From Proteiniphilum sp. (GTDB lineage Bacteria > Bacteroidota > Bacteroidia > Bacteroidales > Dysgonomonadaceae), in assembly GCA_031284475.1 (NCBI GenBank), contig JAISZV010000335.1, forward strand, positions 1 through 6,440: a stretch of 6,440 nucleotides of DNA, given 5' to 3'. A program made the position numbers and the translations under genes. Under the pieces are notes generated by a model that saw only the letters and a list, made by a program, of their open reading frames with translations, made no database searches and was not told where the DNA came from. Each line of letters opens with the position of its first letter. Position 1 is the first letter of the stretch. Below, one piece after another: positions 1 to 6,222 of this stretch.

Positions 1-1
1 C

Positions 2-145
2 GTGAAAGGAATGTTGGAGGAACTGAAAAGGCAAAACGTCAAAGGATACTTCACAATCGAATATGAAGCGGACTGGGAAAACAACCTGCCGCAAATTAAG
101 CAATCGATAGAATATTTTAATCAGGCGGCAGAAGAGATACTGTAA
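2..145 (+). CDS. Sugar phosphate isomerase/epimerase-like protein, C-terminal end (partial)
   Basis: An open frame enters from the left edge and ends at a TAA at 143-145, giving 47 C-terminal residues. The tail contains GYFTIEYEADWENN followed by an amphipathic helix ending EYFNQAAEEIL. From memory, this resembles the end of the xylose isomerase-like TIM-barrel family (AP endonuclease 2 fold) annotated as sugar phosphate isomerase/epimerase in Bacteroidota, where a final strand carrying an I-E-Y-E segment is followed by a W-E-N-N turn and a last helix. Such proteins isomerise or epimerise sugars and often sit beside Gfo/Idh oxidoreductases and DUF1080 proteins. The metal-binding residues and the N-terminus lie outside the window, so neither activity nor export can be judged. 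It is 126 bases upstream of the next gene on the same strand, so it may or may not share its transcript. Confidence 0.68.
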   Translation: MKGMLEELKRQNVKGYFTIEYEADWENNLPQIKQSIEYFNQAAEEIL

Positions 146-271
146 ATTCTTCAAACATACCGGTCAGGTAGGATATTCTATGACTAATTATTTACTATTT
201 TTGTCATACGGTAGATTTTTTAAGGTATAGATAATCTAACTCAAAGGCAAATCACCTTGAATTCACTAAAG

Positions 272-1351
272 ATGAACAGAATAAATACTCTACTTGTCGG
301 CATTTTCTACATGCTTTCTTCGCAGCTCCATGCGCAAACGGTTTATTATAATGCAGATCAGTTTCCGTTGATCGGAAAAACATCGGAAGAGACCGAAACC
401 CGGTACGAGCGCCTTCCGGCATACCTGAAAGAGGTATGCCGCCCGCCGGTATGGAACCTGGGGAAAAACACATCGGGACTGGCAATTCGTTTCAGGACAA
501 ACAGTACGGCTATCTCCGCAAAATGGGAAGTATTAGGCGACAACCGGATGAACCACATGACCGAAACGGGTATCAAAGGCGTTGACCTGTATGCTTGGGA
601 AGAAGATCGCTGGCAACCTGTGAAAGCCGGACTCCCTTCCGGAAAAGTGAATGAACGTACCATCATCTCGGATATGACGCCGCAAGAACGGGAATATATG
701 CTGTTCCTCCCGCTTTATGACGGGGTGGTTTCCCTTTTGATTGGCATAGATTCCACAGCCTCTATCAAAAATCCGGCACTTCCCTACCCCGACACTACCC
801 ATCCTGTTCTCGTCTATGGAACCAGTATCACCCAGGGCGGATGCGCCACAAGACCGGGGATGTCATACACCAACATCCTTACCCGTCAATTAAACAAAGA
901 GGTAATCAACCTGGGATTCAGCGGAAACGGACAACTCGACTATGAGATTGCGGAACTGATGGCTACCCGCCGGGATGCATCGCTGTTCGTTCTCGATTTT
1001 ATTCCCAACGTCAATGCCAAACAACTGAAGGAAAAAACAAGGCCTTTTTTCGACATATTACGCAAAACCAACCCCGACGCTCCTATCCTTTTTGTGGAGA
1101 CAGTCATTTTTCCCCATTCGTTTTATGATAAAAACACCTATGGGACAATAACGGAAAAGAACAGGCTGCTGCGGGAAGAATATGAAAAGATCAAACGCGA
1201 AGGGGATAAAAACGTTTATTACCTGGCAAATGACGACCTGATCGGCAGTGACGGGGAAGCCACAGTAGACGGCGTACATTTTACCGACCTGGGATTTATG
1301 CGTTTTGCCGATAAACTGTATGACACTATCCGTCAGATCAACAATCAATAA
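272..1351 (+). CDS. Secreted SGNH/GDSL-family hydrolase with N-terminal GxDLY domain
   Basis: Predicted 359-residue exported esterase-like hydrolase. I chose the ATG at 272 rather than the in-frame TTG at 257 because it directly precedes a signal peptide: MNR, a hydrophobic stretch at 5-17, and likely signal peptidase I cleavage after LHA (residue 21). Residues about 23-175 form the accessory domain that carries the exact GxDLY motif (GVDLY, 103-107). The SGNH domain follows: VYGTSITQGG at 181-190 is block I, with nucleophile Ser185 and Thr184 in place of the usual Asp of GDS; NLGFSGNG (213-220) covers the oxyanion region; DGVH (333-336) supplies the catalytic Asp/His pair. This matches the Lipase_GDSL_3 type. 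Family members remove acyl groups, and beside glycosidase-like genes a deacetylase acting on a decorated glycan is plausible. The substrate is not visible. The next gene starts 17 bases downstream, so the two are almost certainly cotranscribed. Confidence 0.88.
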   Translation: MNRINTLLVGIFYMLSSQLHAQTVYYNADQFPLIGKTSEETETRYERLPAYLKEVCRPPVWNLGKNTSGLAIRFRTNSTAISAKWEVLGDNRMNHMTETGIKGVDLYAWEEDRWQPVKAGLPSGKVNERTIISDMTPQEREYMLFLPLYDGVVSLLIGIDSTASIKNPALPYPDTTHPVLVYGTSITQGGCATRPGMSYTNILTRQLNKEVINLGFSGNGQLDYEIAELMATRRDASLFVLDFIPNVNAKQLKEKTRPFFDILRKTNPDAPILFVETVIFPHSFYDKNTYGTITEKNRLLREEYEKIKREGDKNVYYLANDDLIGSDGEATVDGVHFTDLGFMRFADKLYDTIRQINNQ

Positions 1352-1368
1352 CTATTAAACAGAAAATA

Positions 1369-2508
1369 ATGCAGCACAACAGAAGGGATTTTATCAGGAA
1401 AGCAGCCCTTGCCGGCGCTTCGGTAGCGGCAATCCCCGCATTATCCGCCTGCGACGGCGCAGGGAAACAATCTTCAACATCAACAGGGGATAATTCAAAA
1501 ATACAAAAGAACAACGCTCCGGGCATATATAAGAACAATGAGTTGAAAAACAAACTTATTATCCCCGGAGATAACGGAATACAAATAACCGGTACATTCC
1601 TGGATGAGATCTCTCACGACATCCCTCATCAGAACTGGGGAGAAGCGGAATGGGACTTGGATTTTCAGTATATGAAAGCCATCGGCATAGATACGGTGAT
1701 CATGATCCGTTCAGGATATAAGAAATTTATCACCTACCCGTCGGAATATCTGTTGGGCAAAGGGTGTTTTATGCCGTCGGTCGATCTGGTGGACATGTAC
1801 CTGCGCCTTGCGGAAAAATACGGAATGAAATTCTATTTCGGCTTGTACGACTCCGGCCACTATTGGGCAACCGGTGATCTGTCGCACGAAATTGAAGACA
1901 ACAAGTATGTGATCGACGAAGTATGGAAAAACTACGGCGAAAAATACAAGAGCTTTGGCGGATGGTACGTAAGCGGTGAGATAAGCCGCGCCACAAAAGG
2001 CGCTATCGGCGCTTTTTACACTATGGGCAAGCAGTGTAAAGAAGTATCAGGAGGATTGCCTACATTTATCTCCCCCTGGATCGACGGCAAAAAAGCGGTG
2101 GCTGCAAGCGGGACGGCTCTAAGCAAAGCGGACGCGGTATCTGTTCAGCAGCATGAGAAAGAGTGGAGCGAGATATTCGCCGGAATCCACGAAGTGGTAG
2201 ATGCTGTGGCATTTCAGGACGGACATATTGACTACGATGAGTTGGACGCTTTTTTCACTGTAAATAAAAAGTTAGCCGACAAATACGGAATGCAATGCTG
2301 GACAAATGCCGAGTCGTTCGACCGCGATATGCCGATCAAGTTTCTGCCGATCAAATTCGAGAAACTCCGTATGAAGCTGGAGGCAGCCAAACGATGTGGT
2401 TACGACAAGGCGATCACCTTTGAGTTTTCCCATTTTATGAGTCCGCAGTCGGCTTACAGCCAGGCAGGGAATCTGTACAACCGGTATAAAGAATATTTCG
2501 ATTTATGA
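1369..2508 (+). CDS. DUF4434 glycosidase-like lipoprotein with Tat-type leader
   Basis: A 379-residue protein, probably a (beta/alpha)8-barrel of the DUF4434 family, described as putative glycosyl hydrolases; no reaction is established for it here. The N-terminus NRRDFIRKA (4-12) is a twin-arginine motif, followed by a hydrophobic stretch and a lipobox LSAC with acceptor Cys28, so it should be a Tat-exported lipoprotein. Residues 29-60 are a polar linker rich in S, T, N and K. The barrel begins near GIQITGTFLDE (70-80), where family members have a conserved G-T-F strand. Candidate active-site acids are Glu204 in GWYVSGEIS, Glu315 in WTNAE and Glu352 in FEF; their placement late in strands suggests a pair of carboxylates, but I assign roles only tentatively. 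QDG (283-285) also looks family-typical. It sits 17 bases after the SGNH hydrolase, suggesting joint action on one glycan. Confidence 0.82.
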   Translation: MQHNRRDFIRKAALAGASVAAIPALSACDGAGKQSSTSTGDNSKIQKNNAPGIYKNNELKNKLIIPGDNGIQITGTFLDEISHDIPHQNWGEAEWDLDFQYMKAIGIDTVIMIRSGYKKFITYPSEYLLGKGCFMPSVDLVDMYLRLAEKYGMKFYFGLYDSGHYWATGDLSHEIEDNKYVIDEVWKNYGEKYKSFGGWYVSGEISRATKGAIGAFYTMGKQCKEVSGGLPTFISPWIDGKKAVAASGTALSKADAVSVQQHEKEWSEIFAGIHEVVDAVAFQDGHIDYDELDAFFTVNKKLADKYGMQCWTNAESFDRDMPIKFLPIKFEKLRMKLEAAKRCGYDKAITFEFSHFMSPQSAYSQAGNLYNRYKEYFDL

Positions 2509-2538
2509 TAGAATCACTGTGAAAACAAAGGTGGTACC

Positions 2539-2588
2539 CCGGTAAAACACAGGATGACAGGCAAAGCGTTACACAGGCTATTTACCGG
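2539..2588. repeat. 8-bp inverted repeat in the DUF4434-to-porter gap
   Basis: CCGGTAAA at 2539-2546 and TTTACCGG at 2581-2588 are perfect reverse complements separated by 34 bases, within the 116-base gap ahead of the sugar porter gene. The loop also carries three ACAGG copies (2549, 2557 and 2573). It could be an operator or an RNA hairpin upstream of the porter start. Arms this short are expected by chance fairly often in a gap of this size, so function is unproven. Confidence 0.25.
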
Positions 2589-2624
2589 TAATCAGTTGAT
2601 AAAAACAATATAAATTCTAAAAAG

Positions 2625-4028
2625 ATGCAGAAAACGCAGAATATAAGCAGTTATGTAATTTTTCTTTCCGTTGTCGCCGCGTTAGGCGGTTTCCTGTTCG
2701 GGTACGATACCGCCGTGATTTCGGGAACGGTGTCGCAGGTAACGGGACAGTTTGCGCTGACAACGATCCAAAGCGGTTGGTATGTAGGCTGTGCGCTGGT
2801 AGGTTCCATCATCGGCGTGATTTTCGCCGGCGCTTTAAGCGACCGGCTGGGGCGAAAAAACGCCATGTTGCTGTCGGCAGTGCTTTTTACCGTCTCCGCT
2901 GCCGGATGCGCTATTTCGGCCAATCTCAACCAACTGATCATCTATCGTGTTGTCGGAGGCGCAGGAATCGGCATTGTTTCGATTGTATGTCCGCTCTATA
3001 TTTCGGAAGTTTCGCCGGCGTCTCATCGCGGCAGAATGGTCTCTCTCTATCAACTTGCCGTTACTGTGGGATTTTTAGGCGCCTACCTGATGAATTACTA
3101 CCTGCTGGATGTGTCGGCGGGATTTTCATCCGAAAACCCTGCGCTGCTTAAAATCTTCGGGACTGAGATCTGGCGCGGGATGCTGGGCGCTGAAACATTA
3201 CCCGCCCTGTTGTTTTTCATTATTATCTTTTTTATACCTGAAAGCCCTCGCTGGCTGATTGTGAAAGGGAAAGAAGAGATCGCATCAGGAATATTCTCCA
3301 AAATTTATACCAAAGCATCGGAAGTCTCTTTTCAGATCAACGAAACCAAACAGATGTTGGACTCGGAAGTGAAATCGGATTGGAAACTGCTTCTCACGCC
3401 GGGTATCTTCCGCGCGGTGCTGATCGGTTCGGCCATCGCCATACTGGGGCAATTCATGGGCGTAAATGCCGTATTGTATTATGGGCCGTCCATCTTTGAG
3501 ACAAGCGGTCTGTCGAGCGGTGATTCCCTGTTCTATCAGTCATTGATCGGCCTGGTAAATATGGGAACCACGGTACTTGCCCTTTTGATCATAGACAAAA
3601 TAGGACGGAAGAAACTGGTTTATACCGGCGTTTCGGGCATGATCCTGTCTTTGATCCTTATCGGCGTTTATTTCCTGAAAGGAGAATCATTAGGCATGTC
3701 GAGTATATTTTTACTGGGATGTTTCCTGGCTTACATTTTCTTCACGGCAGGATCCATCAGCGCGGTAATCTTCGTATTCCTGTCGGAGATGTATCCCACA
3801 AAGATGAGGGGATTGGCCATGTCTATCGCAGGATTCTCGTTATGGGTCGGTACATACCTTATCGGGCAACTCACCCCTTGGATGCTGAAAAATGCTACCC
3901 CGGCCGGCACATTCTTCCTGTTCACATTCATGTGCATTCCCTATATGCTCATTGTCTGGAAACTGATGCCTGAAACCGCCGGTAAATCGCTGGAAGATAT
4001 AGAACGGTTCTGGTTGAAGAAGGGATAA
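2625..4028 (+). CDS. MFS sugar porter (sugar:H+ symporter family)
   Basis: A 467-residue inner-membrane transporter of the sugar porter family (XylE/GalP/GLUT type), full length, with 12 likely membrane helices and a cytoplasmic loop at about 206-258. Hallmarks in order: GYDTAVISG in TM1 (26-34), DRLGRK (73-78), YRVVGGAGIG (107-116), PLYISE and RGR (123-137), PESPRWL (205-211), QFMGVN with YY (276-286), DKIGRKK (324-330), SEMYPTKMRG (387-396) and PETAGKSLED (449-458). Aligned from memory to E. coli XylE, the proton-coupling pair Asp27/Arg133 is kept as Asp27/Arg108, supporting proton-driven import. Sugar ligands kept are Gln143, Gln276, Asn281, Tyr285 and Asn312, but Gln288, Gly388, Trp392 and Gln415 become Gly275, Ser379, Phe383 and Leu406, so xylose should not be assumed. 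The ATG follows an A-rich stretch without a clear Shine-Dalgarno site, as is usual in this phylum. It probably imports the monosaccharide released by the upstream exported enzymes. Confidence 0.93.
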   Translation: MQKTQNISSYVIFLSVVAALGGFLFGYDTAVISGTVSQVTGQFALTTIQSGWYVGCALVGSIIGVIFAGALSDRLGRKNAMLLSAVLFTVSAAGCAISANLNQLIIYRVVGGAGIGIVSIVCPLYISEVSPASHRGRMVSLYQLAVTVGFLGAYLMNYYLLDVSAGFSSENPALLKIFGTEIWRGMLGAETLPALLFFIIIFFIPESPRWLIVKGKEEIASGIFSKIYTKASEVSFQINETKQMLDSEVKSDWKLLLTPGIFRAVLIGSAIAILGQFMGVNAVLYYGPSIFETSGLSSGDSLFYQSLIGLVNMGTTVLALLIIDKIGRKKLVYTGVSGMILSLILIGVYFLKGESLGMSSIFLLGCFLAYIFFTAGSISAVIFVFLSEMYPTKMRGLAMSIAGFSLWVGTYLIGQLTPWMLKNATPAGTFFLFTFMCIPYMLIVWKLMPETAGKSLEDIERFWLKKG

Positions 4029-4034
4029 ACGATT

Positions 4035-4751
4035 TTACTTTTTCAATTCTTTTACCCGGATATTTTTGAATTTAACCACAGAATTATGCCCTAAAAAAGC
4101 GATATGTCCCTTTTCGTAAAATAACGTAGCCGGGATTTTATCGGCAGGAGTCCCTTTTGTAGCTTCCCTTAAATTACCGTCAACAATAACTGTTCCGTTA
4201 AGAATGACTGTAATATTATCGCCATCCGCTACAACTTCCTGGTAATTCCATTCTCCTGCCGGTTTCAGGAAGCCTCGCTTTGCGGGGATCCATCCATATA
4301 CCGATCCATGATATTGATACGGTTTCAGATCTTTATATACAGGCGCCTCGTGATCCAGTATCTGTAATTCCATACCGTCGTAACCGCTTTGCGTAGTTAC
4401 CATTTTATGCCGTAACCCCAATCCGTTATTTGCTTCAGGGGTCAGTAAAAACTCAAAGCGTAAAATAAAATTATCAAACTCCTGCTTCGTGTATAAATTC
4501 CCATGCCCGGTTTTCGGATACATGACAATACAACCGTTTTCCAAAACATATTCATCCGTATTGCTTGTCCATTGCGACATGGATGTACCGTCGAAAAGAA
4601 CCTTATACCCCTCTTTTTTTTCTTCCTTTGAGAGGCGGAATACAGTTCCCTTATCCGTCACCGTTTGAGGAGAGGTACTCTCTTTAGACACATGGCAAGA
4701 AGCCGTTACAAGCAGAAAAGTGACAATAAACGTTGTATATTTCATCTTCAT
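4035..4751 (-). CDS. DUF1080 (3-keto-disaccharide hydrolase family) probable lipoprotein
   Basis: A 238-residue exported protein of the DUF1080 family (PF06439), a concanavalin-like beta-sandwich. I start it at the ATG at 4751, not at the in-frame ATG at 4784, because 4751 overlaps the upstream stop as TAATG and directly opens a signal sequence: MKMK, hydrophobic 7-16, then TASC with acceptor Cys19. The lipobox is loose, with Thr at -3. Family features are FDGTSMSQW (53-61), the strand run LRFEFLLTPEANNGLGLR (97-114), MELQILD (127-133), HGSVYGWIP (148-156), KPAGEWN (163-169) and FKNIRVKEL (228-236). Family proteins cleave 3-keto-glycosides, so this would act after the oxidoreductase encoded just upstream. 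The family-typical Q-D-H-G near the end, as I recall it, reads L-G-H-N here (220-223). An A8 run in the coding strand (4621-4614) is a possible slippage spot. The stop lies six bases from that of the convergent porter gene. Confidence 0.88.
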   Translation of the reverse strand: MKMKYTTFIVTFLLVTASCHVSKESTSPQTVTDKGTVFRLSKEEKKEGYKVLFDGTSMSQWTSNTDEYVLENGCIVMYPKTGHGNLYTKQEFDNFILRFEFLLTPEANNGLGLRHKMVTTQSGYDGMELQILDHEAPVYKDLKPYQYHGSVYGWIPAKRGFLKPAGEWNYQEVVADGDNITVILNGTVIVDGNLREATKGTPADKIPATLFYEKGHIAFLGHNSVVKFKNIRVKELKK

Positions 4752-4753
4752 TA
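4749..4753 (-). other. TAATG stop/start overlap, translational coupling
   Basis: Read on the - strand, the oxidoreductase stop TAA (4753-4751) and the DUF1080 start ATG (4751-4749) share one base. This arrangement normally lets ribosomes finishing the first gene restart on the second, which would tie the two protein levels together. It also decides the DUF1080 start, together with the signal sequence that begins there. Confidence 0.8.
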
Positions 4754-6091
4754 TTTCTTTATTTTCAGGTTTTGAGCATCCCATTTGATGGCTTTATTTT
4801 GTAGGTAGCTTTCATAGCTTAACAATGCCGGAGCGGCTGTACGGACAGCAAAAAGGACGTCTGCGGTCAGCGGTTTATTATTTCTGATACCGTCGATAAA
4901 ATTAAAATGATGATCGTAATGCCCTCCTTTATACCCTTTTTCCGCATAAAAGACAAACTCCCGCGGAGACACTTTTTCGGGAACATCCATCCCTTGCCCT
5001 AATTGTCGTAATACCTCAAAATCTTTCGTATTCACATCTTCCATTGTTTTCAGGACAACTTTATCCCAACCAACGTCCAACGAACCTTTCAAACCAACAA
5101 TCCTGAAATCCATACTTCCCCACTTCTTTGATACGCCGTCTACATAATTAGCGCCTAACTGCACGGTAAAGGCGCCCGAATTATTCCTATCCGGATAATC
5201 AAAATAGCCCAGCATAATGTCAGGGGTATCACGTAAACCGTCGGTATAATACCGTATTCCTCCGGTTGTATATACTTTTTCGGGGCCGATTGCATCCATG
5301 ATATAGTGAATACTCGAAAGGACATGTACAAACAAGTCTCCTGCTATACCCGTACCGTAATCTTTCCAATTTCTCCAGGCAAAGAAATGCTGGGGAGTAA
5401 AGGGTATTTTGGGGGCATTTCCCAGAAAACGATTCCACCAGATTGTTTCTTCCGAGGCGTCATCGGGTGCGGTAAAGGCATTCAACCTGCCTGGGGCACC
5501 CGTAAACTGCCCGTCGATAAAATTGACCGGGCCGATGATTCCCTGTTGCACCAATAATCTGGCGGCCCTATTTCCTAAAGAGGCCATACCTTGACTTCCA
5601 ACCTGAAATAAGACGCCGGTTTTTTTCTGCGCTTCAATCAGGGACTTTCCCTCATGCAGTTTATGGATGACCGGTTTTTCACAATACACATGCTTTCCGG
5701 CATTCATCGCTTCTATGGCTATCGTTTGATGCCAATGATCGGGGGTTGCGATTATGACTGCATCGACGTCTTTCCGCGAAAGAATTTCCTTATAATCTTT
5801 CGTAGTGAAGAGTTCATTTCCCCATTGCGCCTTTGCATCTTTCAATCGCCTATCATACAAATCGCAAACTCCCACAAGTTTAACGCCTTCAACCGATAGG
5901 GATGTGCGGGTATTTGAAGTACCCATACCGCCTTTACCTATCAGGGCGATATTGACAAAAGAGTTGGGAGATACCGCCATTCTTACGCCTTTGGCCGGTT
6001 TTTCTTCTCCGGCATAGAGCAATGAAGGAACCGATTTAAGCGTTACGGCGCCTATTGCCATTTTCTTTAAAAATTCACGTCTGTCTTGCAT
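4751..6091 (-). CDS. Tat-exported Gfo/Idh/MocA family NAD(P)-dependent oxidoreductase
   Basis: A 446-residue oxidoreductase. DRREFLKK (3-10), a hydrophobic stretch and SLLYAG (23-28) form a twin-arginine leader, so it should be exported folded with its cofactor. The Rossmann domain begins at NIALIGKGGMG (47-57), the dinucleotide-binding glycine loop, followed by GVCDLYD (74-80) and ATPDHWH (115-121). CEKP (137-140) holds the family's catalytic lysine, Lys139. The C-terminal alpha/beta domain includes GIAGDLFVH (248-256), with Asp252 and His256 at the usual active-site position, and ends with the common YLQNKAIKWD segment (429-438). Related exported proteins oxidise a sugar hydroxyl, often at C3, or act redox-neutrally on bound NAD(P). 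Paired with a DUF1080 protein it would supply the keto-glycoside. It is the first gene of a two-gene operon, with a candidate promoter just upstream. Substrate and regiochemistry cannot be read from the sequence. Confidence 0.93.
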   Translation of the reverse strand: MQDRREFLKKMAIGAVTLKSVPSLLYAGEEKPAKGVRMAVSPNSFVNIALIGKGGMGTSNTRTSLSVEGVKLVGVCDLYDRRLKDAKAQWGNELFTTKDYKEILSRKDVDAVIIATPDHWHQTIAIEAMNAGKHVYCEKPVIHKLHEGKSLIEAQKKTGVLFQVGSQGMASLGNRAARLLVQQGIIGPVNFIDGQFTGAPGRLNAFTAPDDASEETIWWNRFLGNAPKIPFTPQHFFAWRNWKDYGTGIAGDLFVHVLSSIHYIMDAIGPEKVYTTGGIRYYTDGLRDTPDIMLGYFDYPDRNNSGAFTVQLGANYVDGVSKKWGSMDFRIVGLKGSLDVGWDKVVLKTMEDVNTKDFEVLRQLGQGMDVPEKVSPREFVFYAEKGYKGGHYDHHFNFIDGIRNNKPLTADVLFAVRTAAPALLSYESYLQNKAIKWDAQNLKIKK

Positions 6092-6111
6092 ATTCTATGG
6101 TTTTAGTAATA

Positions 6112-6143
6112 CAAATATAATTATCCGTTACAAAAATATCATA
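6112..6143 (-). promoter_or_regulatory. Candidate Bacteroidota sigma promoter for the oxidoreductase-DUF1080 operon
   Basis: On the - strand, TATATTTG (6119-6112) matches the -7 consensus TAnnTTTG exactly. A TATG (6143-6140), one base off the -33 element TTTG, lies 20 bases upstream, which is the expected spacing. Transcription would start near 6105, giving a short leader of roughly 14 bases before the ATG at 6091. It sits between the upstream terminator and the gene, where a promoter is needed. The region is AT-rich, so a chance match is possible. Confidence 0.5.
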
Positions 6144-6170
6144 TTTTCTCATATCAAGCGCTTTAAATAA

Positions 6171-6208
6171 GAAGATGCTTAGGAAACGGATGTTTCCTAA
6201 ACATCTTC
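6171..6208 (-). terminator. Hairpin terminator after the F5/8 type C domain gene
   Basis: Two 17-base arms (6171-6187 and 6192-6208) are reverse complements at 16 of 17 positions around a 4-base loop. The one non-matching pair, 6178 with 6201, is a C-A mismatch in + strand RNA but a G-U wobble in - strand RNA, so the stem is fully paired only in the - direction. The - strand RNA then continues TTATTTAAAG, a moderately U-rich tail. It lies 14 bases past the stop at 6223 and insulates the oxidoreductase operon from the gene upstream. Confidence 0.8.
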
Positions 6209-6222
6209 CATGCAATTGCAAT

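Noticed and set aside
188..238. Possible promoter (TAGATTTT at 212-219) and palindrome TAGATAATCTA (228-238) before the SGNH hydrolase gene
   Set aside because: The -7 match is imperfect and no good TTTG lies 19-21 bases upstream; the TTTG at 200-203 has the wrong spacing. Short palindromes are common in such AT-rich DNA. A promoter may well exist here but I cannot place it.
257..271. TTG at 257 as the start of the SGNH hydrolase
   Set aside because: It would put five extra residues before a complete signal peptide; the ATG at 272 directly begins the signal peptide and is the usual start codon.
2777..3151. Long open frame of 124 codons inside the sugar porter gene
   Set aside because: It is a frame-shifted shadow of the porter, rich in Arg and Cys with no recognisable domain, while the porter frame carries every family motif.
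4020..4062. GGGATAAA and TTTTACCC as a shared terminator at the convergent junction
   Set aside because: The arms need a bulge, the loop is over 20 bases, and the right arm lies inside the DUF1080 coding region; too weak to call.
4752..4784. Upstream ATG at 4784 as the start of the DUF1080 gene
   Set aside because: It would overlap the oxidoreductase by 34 bases and add 11 polar residues before the signal sequence; the ATG at 4751 gives a TAATG overlap and a normal leader.
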